From: Candidatus Adlerbacteria bacterium
Lineage (GTDB): Bacteria; Patescibacteriota; Minisyncoccia; Phycocordibacterales; SBAW01
Assembly: GCA_903915735.1 (NCBI GenBank)
Contig: CAIWUA010000047.1
Coordinates: 1-33,127, forward strand
DNA: 33,127 nt
Direction: 5' to 3'
The notes under the pieces were generated by a model, which was not told the DNA's origin, did not search any database, and was given only the letters and a program-made list of their open reading frames with translations. The position numbers were made by a program, and so were the translations under genes. Shown here piece by piece: positions 1 through 6,937 of this stretch (position 1 is its first letter; each line of letters begins with the position of its first letter).

Positions 1-1
1 A

Positions 2-316
2 ATATCGGCCGAGCTGTACCGCCCCCACCTGCAAAAGACCATCTACCTGCTCGACGAGCCGACCGTAGGCTTGCATTACGAAGACGTGCGCAAGCTTATC
101 GACATACTCAACAAGCTGGTGGCGGCGGGCAACTCGGTGGTGCTTATCGAGCACAATATGGATATCATCAAGTCGGCCGACTATCTGCTCGACTTTGGCC
201 CCGAGGGCGGGGTAGGGGGCGGCAACTTGGTAGCCAAGGGCACGCCCGAGGAGGTGGCCAATAACAAGCACTCGCACACCGGCACCTACCTCCGGCGCGT
301 ACTGAAGGGTCGCTAA
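2..316 (+). CDS. uvrA: Excinuclease ABC subunit A, C-terminal end (partial)
   Basis: This is the last part of UvrA, the ATPase that finds DNA damage in nucleotide excision repair; the gene begins before the window. The visible 104 residues contain the Walker B region of the second ABC domain ([10 protein letters not shown]), then the switch histidine segment ([16 protein letters not shown]) and the typical UvrA ending with DFGPEGG, a glycine run and GTPEEVA. The frame is open from base 2, so this is a truncated gene and not a new start near base 71. uvrC follows after only 8 bases, so the two excision-repair genes are probably co-transcribed. Identity is very secure. Confidence 0.96.
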   Translation: MSAELYRPHLQKTIYLLDEPTVGLHYEDVRKLIDILNKLVAAGNSVVLIEHNMDIIKSADYLLDFGPEGGVGGGNLVAKGTPEEVANNKHSHTGTYLRRVLKGR

Positions 317-324
317 CCAATCGT

Positions 325-1578
325 ATGACACTCGAGCAATTTAAAAAAAAGGCTGCAAAAATCCCGGATGCGCCCGGGGTGTACTTTTTTTTGGCGAAAA
401 ATAAAAAGATACTGTACATCGGCAAAGCCACTAGCTTGCGTGACCGCGTGCGCAGCTATTTTGCCGGTGATTTGCATCAGGTGCGATCGCCGCTTATTGC
501 CAACATGGTCGAAAAGGCGGCTTCGATAGACTGGCGGCAAACCGACTCGGTGCTCGAGGCGTTGATACTTGAGGCAAATTTAATCAAGACCTACAAACCC
601 GCAGCAAATACTGACCTTAAAGACGATAAAAGCTTTAACTATGTAGTGGTCACGCAAGAGGATTATCCTCGCGTGCTAGTTGTCCGTGGCAGGGATTTGA
701 AAATTGAAAATTTAAAATTGAAAAATATTTTCGGTCCCTTCCCGCACGGGCTGCAGCTGCAGCAGGCGATGAAGTTGGTGCGCAAAATATTCCCATACCG
801 CGACAAATGTTTACCCTGCGAAGCCTTGGCGAAGAAGGGCGTGCGATGCAAACGTTGCTTTAACGCGCAAATAGGCTTGTGCCCCGGCGTGTGCTCGGGC
901 GAAACCAGCAAAGCCGAGTATGCTAAGACGGTGCGGCATATCGTGCTGCTCTTTAAGGGTAAAAAGAAAGAGCTTATAAAAGAGCTCGGCCGCGAGATGA
1001 AGCGCGCCGCTAAAGAAGAAAAGTTTGAAGAGGCCAAGCAGTTGCGTGGGCAGGTGTTTGCGCTCGGTCATATCCAAGACGTGTCTCTTATTAAAGACGA
1101 GTATCGAAACCCTCGGACATCCGATGTCCGAACTTTTAGAATCGAGGCCTATGATGTTGCGCACTTGCGCGGCGGCAGCAATGTCGGCGTGATGACGGTG
1201 GTCGAGGACGGGACGCCAAACAAAAAAGAGTACCGCAAATTTATCATCCGCACCGCCAAAGGTGGTGATGACGTCGGCGCGCTTAAAGAAATTTTGAGTC
1301 GTCGGTTGGGACACAACGAGTGGCCGCTACCGCGCTTGGTGGTGGTAGACGGCGCCACCGCGCAAATAAAGGCAGCCGAAAAGCTGCTTGAGTCGCTGGG
1401 GATAAAAATCCCCGTGGTCGGTGTAGTGAAGGACGAAAAGCATCGCCCGCGCGAGCTGCGCGGCGACAAAACAATAATCAAAGACCGCGAAAGGGATATC
1501 TTGCTGGCCAACGCCGAGGCCCACCGCTTTGCCATTGGCTATCACCGCAAAACCCTACGAAAAAGAGGGTATAATTAA
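325..1578 (+). CDS. uvrC: Excinuclease ABC subunit C, short form carrying three inserted repeats
   Basis: UvrC makes the two incisions beside a lesion after UvrAB loading. The 417 residues show an N-terminal GIY-YIG nuclease (PGVYFF at about 17, ILYIGKA at about 29-35), a Cys-rich region (LPC, RCFNAQIGLCPGVC), a UVR motif at about 223-250 and the RNase H-like nuclease with D277 (IEAYDVAH), D342 (VVVDGATAQ) and the EAHRFAI histidine near 400. Classical UvrC has about 600 residues; the C-terminal double helix-hairpin-helix is missing, as in other short forms. The gene holds one copy of each of three repeat families (695-726, 814-839, 1113-1131), all in frame. The third lies just before the catalytic IEAYD strand. 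No Shine-Dalgarno is visible. Confidence 0.96.
   Translation: MTLEQFKKKAAKIPDAPGVYFFLAKNKKILYIGKATSLRDRVRSYFAGDLHQVRSPLIANMVEKAASIDWRQTDSVLEALILEANLIKTYKPAANTDLKDDKSFNYVVVTQEDYPRVLVVRGRDLKIENLKLKNIFGPFPHGLQLQQAMKLVRKIFPYRDKCLPCEALAKKGVRCKRCFNAQIGLCPGVCSGETSKAEYAKTVRHIVLLFKGKKKELIKELGREMKRAAKEEKFEEAKQLRGQVFALGHIQDVSLIKDEYRNPRTSDVRTFRIEAYDVAHLRGGSNVGVMTVVEDGTPNKKEYRKFIIRTAKGGDDVGALKEILSRRLGHNEWPLPRLVVVDGATAQIKAAEKLLESLGIKIPVVGVVKDEKHRPRELRGDKTIIKDRERDILLANAEAHRFAIGYHRKTLRKRGYN
695..726 (+). repeat. A+T-rich dispersed repeat (family C), copy in uvrC
   Basis: A 32-nt tract built from ATTGAAAA-type units interrupts GC-richer coding sequence and is read as about LKIENLKLKN at residues 124-134 of UvrC. 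The reverse complement of 20351-20382 in leuS matches it at 27 of 32 positions by hand alignment. It lies where UvrC proteins have a variable loop between the PRVLVVR strand and FGPFPHG. Confidence 0.7.
814..839 (+). repeat. Hairpin-forming in-frame repeat (family B), copy in uvrC
   Basis: A 26-nt element: outer arms CCCTGC and GAAGGG (one G/A mismatch), internal bubble GAA/GAA, inner stem GCC/GGC and a TT loop. It is read as PCEALAKKG at residues 164-172, between the LPC and RCFN parts of the Cys-rich region. It shares 21 identical bases with the ung copy at 30804-30829. Confidence 0.8.
1113..1131. repeat. Palindromic in-frame repeat (family A), copy in uvrC
   Basis: A perfect 19-nt palindrome with 9-bp arms (TCGGACATC / GATGTCCGA) around a central C. 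It is read as RTSDVR at residues 263-269. The same core and the same reading frame occur in atpG, leuS (twice) and mnmA. Confidence 0.88.
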
Positions 1579-1581
1579 AAG

Positions 1582-2478
1582 ATGAGAACCGTGGTTGCGG
1601 TGTTGCGCGGCGGGCCGAGTAATGAGTATGACGTATCGCTCAAGACGGGGGCGAGCGTGCTTGGTGCACTCGACAAAGACAAGTACGAGGCGCGCGATAT
1701 TTTTATATCGCGCGGTGGCGTGTGGCACCTGCACGGCATCGAGATACATCCCGAGCGCGCCTTGCGCGGCGTCGACGTGGCCTTTAACGCGATGCATGGT
1801 GAGTATGGCGAGGACGGTGCGGCGCAGCGCTTGCTCGACAGTCTAGGTGTGGCATATACCGGCTCGGGCGCGCACCCGTCGGCGGTGGCTTTTGACAAGC
1901 ATCGCACGCGCGAGGCGGTCAAAAACCTGGGGGTAAAAATAGCCCATGGCAGGGTAGTGGATAATAGCGGCAGTGTCGAGAGTCTGGCGCACGAGCTCTT
2001 TCGTAGCTTCCCGCATCCGGCGATAATTAAGCCGGTCAGTGGCGGCTCATCTATAGGGATAGCGGTTGCAGAAAACTTTCATTCTCTGCAATGGGCTCTT
2101 GAGTGTGCATTCGAAATATCACCGCAGATATTGGTCGAAGAATATATAAAAGGCCGCGACGCAACAGTGGGTGTTATTGATAATTTTAGGAACGAAAAAA
2201 CATACACCACGATCCCGGTGCCGGTCAATTTTACCGAGCAAGAAAAAAATATATTAACCAATACAGCCCGCGCCGTGCACGAGGGGCTTGGGCTGGCGCA
2301 TTACTCGCGTTCTGACTTTATCGTCAGCCCGCGCGGCATCTACTTTTTAGAGGTCAACACCTTGCCGGGGCTTACCACCGAGTCGCTGCTCCCCAAAGCG
2401 CTCGAGGCCGGCGGGACCAAACTGTCGCATTTTCTCGACCATGTCATTTCGTTGGCGCGTGGTAGAAAACAAGCATGA
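1582..2478 (+). CDS. ddl: D-alanine--D-alanine ligase
   Basis: Ddl joins two D-alanines using ATP to make the dipeptide that ends peptidoglycan stem peptides; it is cytoplasmic. The 298 residues are normal for the family and show GGPSNEYDVSL near the N terminus, HGEYGEDG, the KPVSGGSSIGI ATP-grasp loop, EEYIKGRDATVGV, and the metal-binding end FLEVNTLPGLTTESLLPKA. A perfect TATAAT at 1570-1575 lies 6 nt before the ATG and overlaps the end of uvrC (its GYN codons), so a leaderless transcript is likely. The stop overlaps the start of the next gene as ATGA. With mltG further on, it indicates a real peptidoglycan wall. Confidence 0.95.
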   Translation: MRTVVAVLRGGPSNEYDVSLKTGASVLGALDKDKYEARDIFISRGGVWHLHGIEIHPERALRGVDVAFNAMHGEYGEDGAAQRLLDSLGVAYTGSGAHPSAVAFDKHRTREAVKNLGVKIAHGRVVDNSGSVESLAHELFRSFPHPAIIKPVSGGSSIGIAVAENFHSLQWALECAFEISPQILVEEYIKGRDATVGVIDNFRNEKTYTTIPVPVNFTEQEKNILTNTARAVHEGLGLAHYSRSDFIVSPRGIYFLEVNTLPGLTTESLLPKALEAGGTKLSHFLDHVISLARGRKQA

Positions 2479-2807
2479 CCAAGCTGGCTAAAAAAAAGTG
2501 CAAGCCGTGCGAGGGCTGCGTCGACCCGCTGTACCCCGAGCAGTCCGAGGTGCTCTTAAAGCAGCTTAACCCCGAGTGGATGCTCATCGACCAGTGCCGC
2601 ATGCTGGCGCGTACATTTATCTTTAAAGATTTTAAACAGGCGCTCGCCTTTGCCAATAAGGTGGGCGCCATTGCCGAAGAGGAGGGTCACCATCCCGACC
2701 TCACCATAGGCTACGGCAATGTCGGGGTCGAGCTAACCACCCACGCCCTGGGTGGCCTCTCCGAAAACGATTTCATAGTGGCAGCCAAGATAGACGAAAT
2801 AAAATAA
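2475..2807 (+). CDS. phhB: 4a-hydroxytetrahydrobiopterin dehydratase (pterin carbinolamine dehydratase family)
   Basis: The 110-residue protein has the family signature EEGHHPDLTIGYGNV followed by ELTTHALGGLSENDF, giving the catalytic histidine set H72, H73 and H90. The family dehydrates 4a-carbinolamine pterin during recycling of the cofactor of aromatic amino acid hydroxylases, or acts as a dimerisation cofactor. No hydroxylase is seen in this window, so the physiological substrate is open. The N terminus carries a small Cys cluster (CKPCEGC, residues 9-15). It overlaps ddl by 4 bases (ATGA), which implies translational coupling. Confidence 0.9.
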   Translation: MTKLAKKKCKPCEGCVDPLYPEQSEVLLKQLNPEWMLIDQCRMLARTFIFKDFKQALAFANKVGAIAEEEGHHPDLTIGYGNVGVELTTHALGGLSENDFIVAAKIDEIK

Positions 2808-2811
2808 CTCA

Positions 2812-2835
2812 GTAGTTAACTACGTAGTTAATTAC
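2812..2835. repeat. Tandem 12-bp palindrome next to a tRNA gene
   Basis: Two adjacent 12-mers, GTAGTTAACTAC (perfect palindrome) and GTAGTTAATTAC (one change), fill the gap between phhB and tRNA-Ala. Low GC and no T-run make a terminator unlikely. It could be a dispersed intergenic repeat or an operator; the function is not known. Confidence 0.5.
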
Positions 2836-2842
2836 ATACTTG

Positions 2843-2915
2843 TGGACCCAACCGGGATCGAACCGGTCACCTCCTCATTGCAAATGAGGCGCTCTACCAA
2901 ATGAGCTATGGGCCC
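2843..2915 (-). tRNA. tRNA-Ala (UGC)
   Basis: On the minus strand a full cloverleaf can be drawn: acceptor GGGCCCA with TGGGTCC and discriminator A, D arm TAGCTCATTTGGTAGAGC, anticodon stem CCTCA/TGAGG around loop TTTGCAA (anticodon TGC), and T arm GGTTCGATCC. The genome does not encode CCA here. Confidence 0.95.
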
Positions 2916-2948
2916 TTATTAGATACTCTACCGTTTTTTGGGCAAAAT

Positions 2949-2974
2949 AAAAAGCGCCCCCAGTTGGGGAGCGC
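2949..2974 (-). terminator. Intrinsic terminator of the 2981-3628 gene
   Basis: Read on the minus strand, GCGC plus GGGG-type arms form a GC-rich hairpin (2954-2974, one bulged A, loop AACT) followed by a T-rich tract (A-rich on the plus strand at 2942-2953). It lies 6 bases past the stop of the minus-strand gene. Confidence 0.85.
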
Positions 2975-2980
2975 GTAATG

Positions 2981-3628
2981 TCAGGCAGGTTCTGGGCCAA
3001 ACGTGCCGCCTTTCGACCGGATGATGCTTTCGGCAGAAGGCATAGCCGGTGTCGGTGGTTCGGCCATGCGATTAAGCGCGGCTAGTACCCGTAGTCGGCG
3101 GAAGTGATGCCGCAACGGGGCCCAGACGAAAACATTCGACAGGCCGACTAATCCCAAAGCCAAAAACAAGTACGCGGACCAGTCATCGAACCCGAACCGC
3201 AGTAATCCGGCAATGCCTAAGACTAGGCAGAATCCGAGACCCGCGACGTCTTTAGGTCTTAAGGATTTTATTTCTGCCCAAGCTGACCATGGTTTTGTCC
3301 GCTCTTTTGCCAACCATATAACGTGTAGTGTTGGAGGATTAAGGAGCGGGTGAAAAGCCATCAACTTTTTGTCGGGTGTGATACCGAGAACGTAATAGAC
3401 CGAACCCCGCATAGGTTTGGGCTCGGCATAGATCACGACCTGATCGAGCAGGTTGCCGTGTTCGGTGAGATTGTAGTTGATGGCAAAGCGGACTTCTGAC
3501 GGCAGTCTGGCAAACTGCGCAAACGAACCGCGGCCACGAAAGGTAAAAGTGCTTTGTTTAAACGGCTCAAGCGCCGCTTGTACCACCGTCGCCTCGTCAT
3601 CGCTCAGGTAGCGCGCTATTTCGGTCAT
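2981..3628 (-). CDS. Orphan two-pass membrane protein, unknown function
   Basis: A 215-residue protein of no family I recognise. The first ~120 residues look soluble and mixed alpha/beta; two hydrophobic segments follow at about 127-146 and 150-171, then a basic segment (RHHFRRLR) and a proline-rich tail. The ATG is supported by a purine-rich Shine-Dalgarno (AAGGGAGA) about 7 nt upstream on the minus strand. It stands alone between tRNA genes, with its own terminator at 2949-2974. It belongs to the set of orphan genes in this window that have a leader, Shine-Dalgarno and terminator, unlike the core genes around them. Confidence 0.8.
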   Translation of the reverse strand: MTEIARYLSDDEATVVQAALEPFKQSTFTFRGRGSFAQFARLPSEVRFAINYNLTEHGNLLDQVVIYAEPKPMRGSVYYVLGITPDKKLMAFHPLLNPPTLHVIWLAKERTKPWSAWAEIKSLRPKDVAGLGFCLVLGIAGLLRFGFDDWSAYLFLALGLVGLSNVFVWAPLRHHFRRLRVLAALNRMAEPPTPAMPSAESIIRSKGGTFGPEPA

Positions 3629-3677
3629 GGCCGTCTCCCTTTTGTTACAAGTTGCGTCTGCAAAAAGTTAACCACAT

Positions 3678-3707
3678 TTGTCGAGGTTAGACAATGTTTG
3701 CTATGAT
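3678..3707 (+). promoter_or_regulatory. Probable promoter of tRNA-Val
   Basis: TTGTCG at 3678-3683 and TATGAT at 3702-3707 are separated by 18 bp and end 9 bases before the tRNA. The match is moderate at -35 and good at -10. Confidence 0.5.
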
Positions 3708-3716
3708 GCAACCACC

Positions 3717-3790
3717 GCACCTTTAGCTCAGCTGGTTAGAGCGCTGTACTCACACTACAGAGGTCTCAGGTTCGAATCCTGAAAGGTGCA
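3717..3790 (+). tRNA. tRNA-Val (CAC)
   Basis: Cloverleaf with acceptor GCACCTT/AAGGTGC and discriminator A, D arm TAGCTCAGCTGGTTAGAGC, anticodon stem CTGTA/TACAG around loop CTCACAC (anticodon CAC) and T arm CAGGTTCGAATCCTG. CCA is not encoded. A consensus promoter begins 2 bases after its 3' end. Confidence 0.95.
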
Positions 3791-3791
3791 C

Positions 3792-3820
3792 TTGACAGGA
3801 ATAGCAAAGGGGTGTATAAT
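3792..3820 (+). promoter_or_regulatory. Perfect consensus sigma-70-type promoter
   Basis: TTGACA (3792-3797) and TATAAT (3815-3820) with exactly 17 bp between them. Transcription should start near 3827 and run into the small zinc-ribbon gene. It is the only promoter in the window perfect in both hexamers, so this tiny gene may be strongly expressed. Confidence 0.9.
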
Positions 3821-3871
3821 GGCAACACCTCAGTTTGCGCAGTGCAGCTGATGAAATGAAAGGTCTTTCTA

Positions 3872-4033
3872 ATGTTGCCATCAACAAACCAGAGCGGGGC
3901 CTCTGGTAAAACACAGACCCCTAATCCGGCTGTCTGCAACTGTTGCGGTCGTCGCAAGCGTCTGGTCGAAGGGGTTTTGGTCTGCGCAGTCTGCGAGTCG
4001 GACAAGGCGCAGGAACCGGATCGCCAACGGTAG
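3872..4033 (+). CDS. Small zinc-ribbon-like protein (53 aa)
   Basis: A short gene placed between a perfect promoter (3792-3820) and a strong terminator (4088-4122). The ATG at 3872 has GAAAGG at 3858-3863, 8 nt upstream. The product has a Ser/Thr/Gly-rich start, then C22-x-C24-C25 and C38-x-x-C41 around a basic RRKR segment, as expected for a zinc ribbon or treble-clef knuckle, and a charged polar tail. I recognise no named family. A nucleic-acid-binding or ribosome-associated role is only inference from the basic zinc knuckle. A 9-bp inverted repeat (ATGGCAACA at 3819-3827, TGTTGCCAT at 3873-3881) links the start-site region with the start codon. Confidence 0.72.
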   Translation: MLPSTNQSGASGKTQTPNPAVCNCCGRRKRLVEGVLVCAVCESDKAQEPDRQR

Positions 4034-4087
4034 TCGGGGATAAAAATATTGTAAAAAGTGCGTGATGGCAGGGAGAAACGTCAAACG

Positions 4088-4122
4088 GGGTCGAGCTACT
4101 ATGCTCGACCCTTTCGCTTTTT
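4088..4122 (+). terminator. Intrinsic terminator after the zinc-ribbon gene
   Basis: Perfect 9-bp stem GGGTCGAGC/GCTCGACCC with loop TACTAT, followed by TTTCGCTTTTT. It closes the transcript from 3792-3820 before tRNA-Pro. Confidence 0.9.
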
Positions 4123-4148
4123 ATTGCTATATTTGGGCTTACAGATTT

Positions 4149-4219
4149 CGGGCTGTAGTATACCGGTAGTACGCGCGCTTCGGGTGCGTGAAGACTGGGT
4201 TCGATTCCCAGCAGCCCGA
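4149..4219 (+). tRNA. tRNA-Pro (CGG)
   Basis: Acceptor CGGGCTG/CAGCCCG with discriminator A, a small D arm, anticodon stem CGCGC/GCGTG (one G-T pair) around loop TTCGGGT (anticodon CGG), and T arm CTGGGTTCGATTCCCAG. At 71 nt it is short because of a reduced D arm. CCA is not encoded. Confidence 0.92.
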
Positions 4220-4245
4220 CAAGATGATATAGTTTTTTAGTTTAG

Positions 4246-4316
4246 GGGCCCGTAGTTAAGTGGTACAACGCTGCATTCGCATTGCAGAGGCGCGAGTTCG
4301 ATTCTCGCCGGGTCCA
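4246..4316 (+). tRNA. tRNA-Ala (CGC)
   Basis: Acceptor GGGCCCG/CGGGTCC with discriminator A, anticodon stem CTGCA/TGCAG around loop TTCGCAT (anticodon CGC), T arm GCGAGTTCGATTCTCGC. The next three bases happen to be CCA (4317-4319) and abut the stop codon of cydB on the other strand. Confidence 0.94.
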
Positions 4317-4319
4317 CCA

Positions 4320-5111
4320 TTAGTAGTGTTCGGCTTTTCCGCGCCTAAAGACGCGATATAGGTACAAGTTGTACGCCATTACTATCGGTAAGAGCGGCAC
4401 TATCCCGTAGAGCATAAAGGTTAATGTTTTTGCCGAGGCGGCCGCATCGGTAATGGTTAAGCTGCCGGGGATCAAATAAGGATGCACGCTTAAGGCTACG
4501 ACGCAGGTGTTGACTACAAATGCACTAAGGAGGATGGTGTACAAATGGGTGCGCCAGCCGCGTGTGTTGGATGTTTTTTTAAGCAAATACGCATAGCCCA
4601 TCGCGCTGTACCCGACGATGATCCCCAGGGTGATAAAAAAGGTGAGCGGGGTCACCCAATCAAAAGGGCCGCCGGCAAACTGACCGTTACTAATGGTAAT
4701 GCCGCCCAAGAGTCCGCCGAGCGCTGCGCCTTGGCCGATAATTGCGAGCAAGCTCCCTAACCCAAACAGCAGACTCCAAAACCGCTTGCGCCGCGCAAGA
4801 GCGTGGAACTCAAACGAGGCTGCGCGGATAATAAGCCCAAAGAGTGTGAGCATAACGGGGACATATAGTGCGTTGAGTATGATCGAGTATCCAAGCGGGA
4901 AGGCTCCAAACAGCGTCCCGCCCGCGATAACCAACCAGGTTTCGTTGGCGTCCCAAATAGGGCCGATGGTTTGCATCATGAGCGACCTGCCCGACTCTTT
5001 GTTGGGCAAGAGTGAGAGGAACCCAAGCCCCAGGTCGGCGCCATCGAGCAGCACATACAAAGCCACCTCAAGACACACAATGCCAAACCAAATAGTCGGG
5101 AGGTTTATCAT
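4320..5111 (-). CDS. cydB: Cytochrome bd oxidase subunit II, shortened
   Basis: CydB is the structural partner of CydA in the membrane quinol oxidase. Family motifs are clear: DGADLGLG near residue 24, GPIWDANETWLVIAGG at about 50-65 and the C-terminal HPYLIPGSLTI with LPIVMAYNLYLYRVFRRGK. The 263 residues compare with about 330-380 in most CydB; both ends are intact and the missing part is internal, between the GYAYLLKKT region and HPYLIP, where one or two membrane helices should lie. About seven helices remain. It overlaps cydA by 4 bases and ends next to tRNA-Ala(CGC). No CydX-like gene was found. Confidence 0.92.
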   Translation of the reverse strand: MINLPTIWFGIVCLEVALYVLLDGADLGLGFLSLLPNKESGRSLMMQTIGPIWDANETWLVIAGGTLFGAFPLGYSIILNALYVPVMLTLFGLIIRAASFEFHALARRKRFWSLLFGLGSLLAIIGQGAALGGLLGGITISNGQFAGGPFDWVTPLTFFITLGIIVGYSAMGYAYLLKKTSNTRGWRTHLYTILLSAFVVNTCVVALSVHPYLIPGSLTITDAAASAKTLTFMLYGIVPLLPIVMAYNLYLYRVFRRGKAEHY

Positions 5112-6418
5112 ATTTTTGTCTCAAACTCGGGCCCGGTTTTGACGATGCGGTAGGTAAAATAAATAAACAGCGCGCCGAAAGCCAAATACATAAGCGTAAA
5201 TATGACGGTGGTAGCGGCGACGGTGGCCGGGTTGAGATTGCTCGAGACCCCCGCGCTCGTGCGCATGAGGTGGTAGACCACCCACGGTTGGCGGCCTATC
5301 TCGCGGACCATCCAGCCGGCCTCGGTTGCAACAAACCCAAGCGGCATGGCAAGCACCCATAGCCACAAGAATGCGCGGGTCTGAAGTTTATTTTTGTACC
5401 AGCACCACACGCCTGCGGCCATAAGAAAAAATAATATAAATCCGATACCCACCATCAGGCGGAACGACCAAAAGACTATAGTTGCCTCGGTGTCGATTGG
5501 GCGATCGTCGGCTGCAAAGTCGTTGAGGCCTTGTACGCGGCCGGTCGGGGAGTCGGTGAGCAGCATACTAAGACCGTTTGGTATAGACACCCCAGGCACT
5601 AACACAAGCGGCGCACCTTGGCCTGCCGGGTTGGTGTCAGAGTGCATCTCAAAGGCGGCGACCTTTTGGGGTTGATACTTAATTGCCACCAATCCGCTCA
5701 TGTGGCCGATTGCCAACTGCAGCGGCACCACGGCAATAGCAAGCACTAAACAGTATTTAAACGTATCCAAAAAGAAGTTCTTTTTTGCACTGTCTGCTTT
5801 CGACAAAAGTACGAGCGCGCAAATACCCGCCATCATAAACAAAGTTGTTTCGACGCAGGCGACCCACATGTGTGCAAACGACACGAGCGTGTCGGGGTTA
5901 AATATAGCGGCGCTGTAGTTTGAGACTATAAGTTTGCCGCCTTCGACGACGACGCCAACCGGCACTTGCATCCACGAGTTGGCGGCCATGATCCAAAACG
6001 CCGACAATGTCGCGCCGACAAAAATCATCGCGTTGGCAAACAGGTGCACCCCGCGACTAACCCGCTGCCATCCAAAAACAAAGATGCCAAGAAAAGCGGC
6101 CTCAAGCGCAAAGGCGACGGTCGACTCAAACCCTAGTACGTTGCCAAAAAAGTCGCCCGCTGCGCTGCTAAACGCCGCCCAGTTGGTGCCAAACTCAAAC
6201 TCAAGCGGGATACCACTCACGGTGCCTATGGCAAAAGTCAGGATAAAAATTTTAGTCCAAAAACGCAGTTGCCGATAGTAACGCTCGTCGTTGGTGTACA
6301 GCCACAGCGCCTCCATCACGAGCATAAATAACGACAGGCCGATCGACATAATCGGCCAAAGGATATGAAAAGCCGCTGTGTCGCCAAACTGCAGGCGCGA
6401 AAAAGCTAAGACGTCCAT
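5108..6418 (-). CDS. cydA: Cytochrome bd oxidase subunit I
   Basis: CydA oxidises quinol and reduces oxygen to water at its haem pair. Visible are H18 (LQFGDTAAFHILW), E98 and E106 (GFESTVAFALEA), H183 (SFAHMWVACVETT), and GWMVREIGRQPW, whose Met is the expected haem b558 ligand. At 436 residues it is the short-Q-loop type. First gene of the cydAB unit, divergent from the 6446 gene with only 27 bp between starts. A terminal oxidase is notable in an organism with otherwise trimmed metabolism; use in oxygen scavenging or in energising the ATP synthase nearby is inference. Confidence 0.96.
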   Translation of the reverse strand: MDVLAFSRLQFGDTAAFHILWPIMSIGLSLFMLVMEALWLYTNDERYYRQLRFWTKIFILTFAIGTVSGIPLEFEFGTNWAAFSSAAGDFFGNVLGFESTVAFALEAAFLGIFVFGWQRVSRGVHLFANAMIFVGATLSAFWIMAANSWMQVPVGVVVEGGKLIVSNYSAAIFNPDTLVSFAHMWVACVETTLFMMAGICALVLLSKADSAKKNFFLDTFKYCLVLAIAVVPLQLAIGHMSGLVAIKYQPQKVAAFEMHSDTNPAGQGAPLVLVPGVSIPNGLSMLLTDSPTGRVQGLNDFAADDRPIDTEATIVFWSFRLMVGIGFILFFLMAAGVWCWYKNKLQTRAFLWLWVLAMPLGFVATEAGWMVREIGRQPWVVYHLMRTSAGVSSNLNPATVAATTVIFTLMYLAFGALFIYFTYRIVKTGPEFETKI

Positions 6419-6445
6419 GTACTGAATATGCTAGCATGACCAGCG

Positions 6446-6937
6446 ATGACCTTAACGACCCACGCTATAGTCGGCGCCGCGGCGGCAAGTTTTTTCCCAA
6501 CCATGCCGTACGCCGCGTTTGCCGCGGGGTTTGCAAGCCATTTGTTAATAGACAGTCTGCCGCATTGGGATGAAGGTTCGGCCGTGTTGCGCTCGATGCG
6601 TATCGACCCCCAAGGTCGTCGAGATATGAAGATAGGGAAGAGTTTTGTACTTGATCTTTTGTATTTAGCGGCGGAGAGTTTTGTCGGTTTAGCGGCCGGT
6701 ATTTTATTTTTTTCGGTGTGGCTGCAGGTACCGCTTGCTATCGTGCTTGTTGGTGTAGTGGCCGGCCTTTTACCCGACGCGCTGCATTTTGTATATTTTA
6801 AAACACGGTCAGTGCTTTTGCGCGACTTTGAGCGCTTTCATGCCTATATTCAACACGAGTACACAAACAAACTCTATCTTTTGGTAGAGGCGGCGTTGGT
6901 GGCCGGGGCGGTTGTGCTGCGCGCTGCTATTGGTTAG
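6446..6937 (+). CDS. Membrane protein with His/Asp motif, unknown (YdjM-like?)
   Basis: A 163-residue, three- to four-pass membrane protein. It begins MTLTTHAIVGAAAAS and has SHLLIDSLPHWDE at about residues 31-43, then LLPDALHFVYF at about 110. The spaced His and Asp residues at membrane borders resemble the LexA-regulated, YdjM-type integral membrane family annotated as metal-dependent hydrolases, but that match is by eye only. Its 3' end overlaps the convergent 6927-7382 gene by 11 bp. Confidence 0.78.
   Translation: MTLTTHAIVGAAAASFFPTMPYAAFAAGFASHLLIDSLPHWDEGSAVLRSMRIDPQGRRDMKIGKSFVLDLLYLAAESFVGLAAGILFFSVWLQVPLAIVLVGVVAGLLPDALHFVYFKTRSVLLRDFERFHAYIQHEYTNKLYLLVEAALVAGAVVLRAAIG

Noticed and set aside
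1113-1131. Family A palindromes as transcription terminators or restriction-avoidance marks
   Set aside because: No T-run follows, all are mid-gene and in one frame; ordinary terminators here have different structure.
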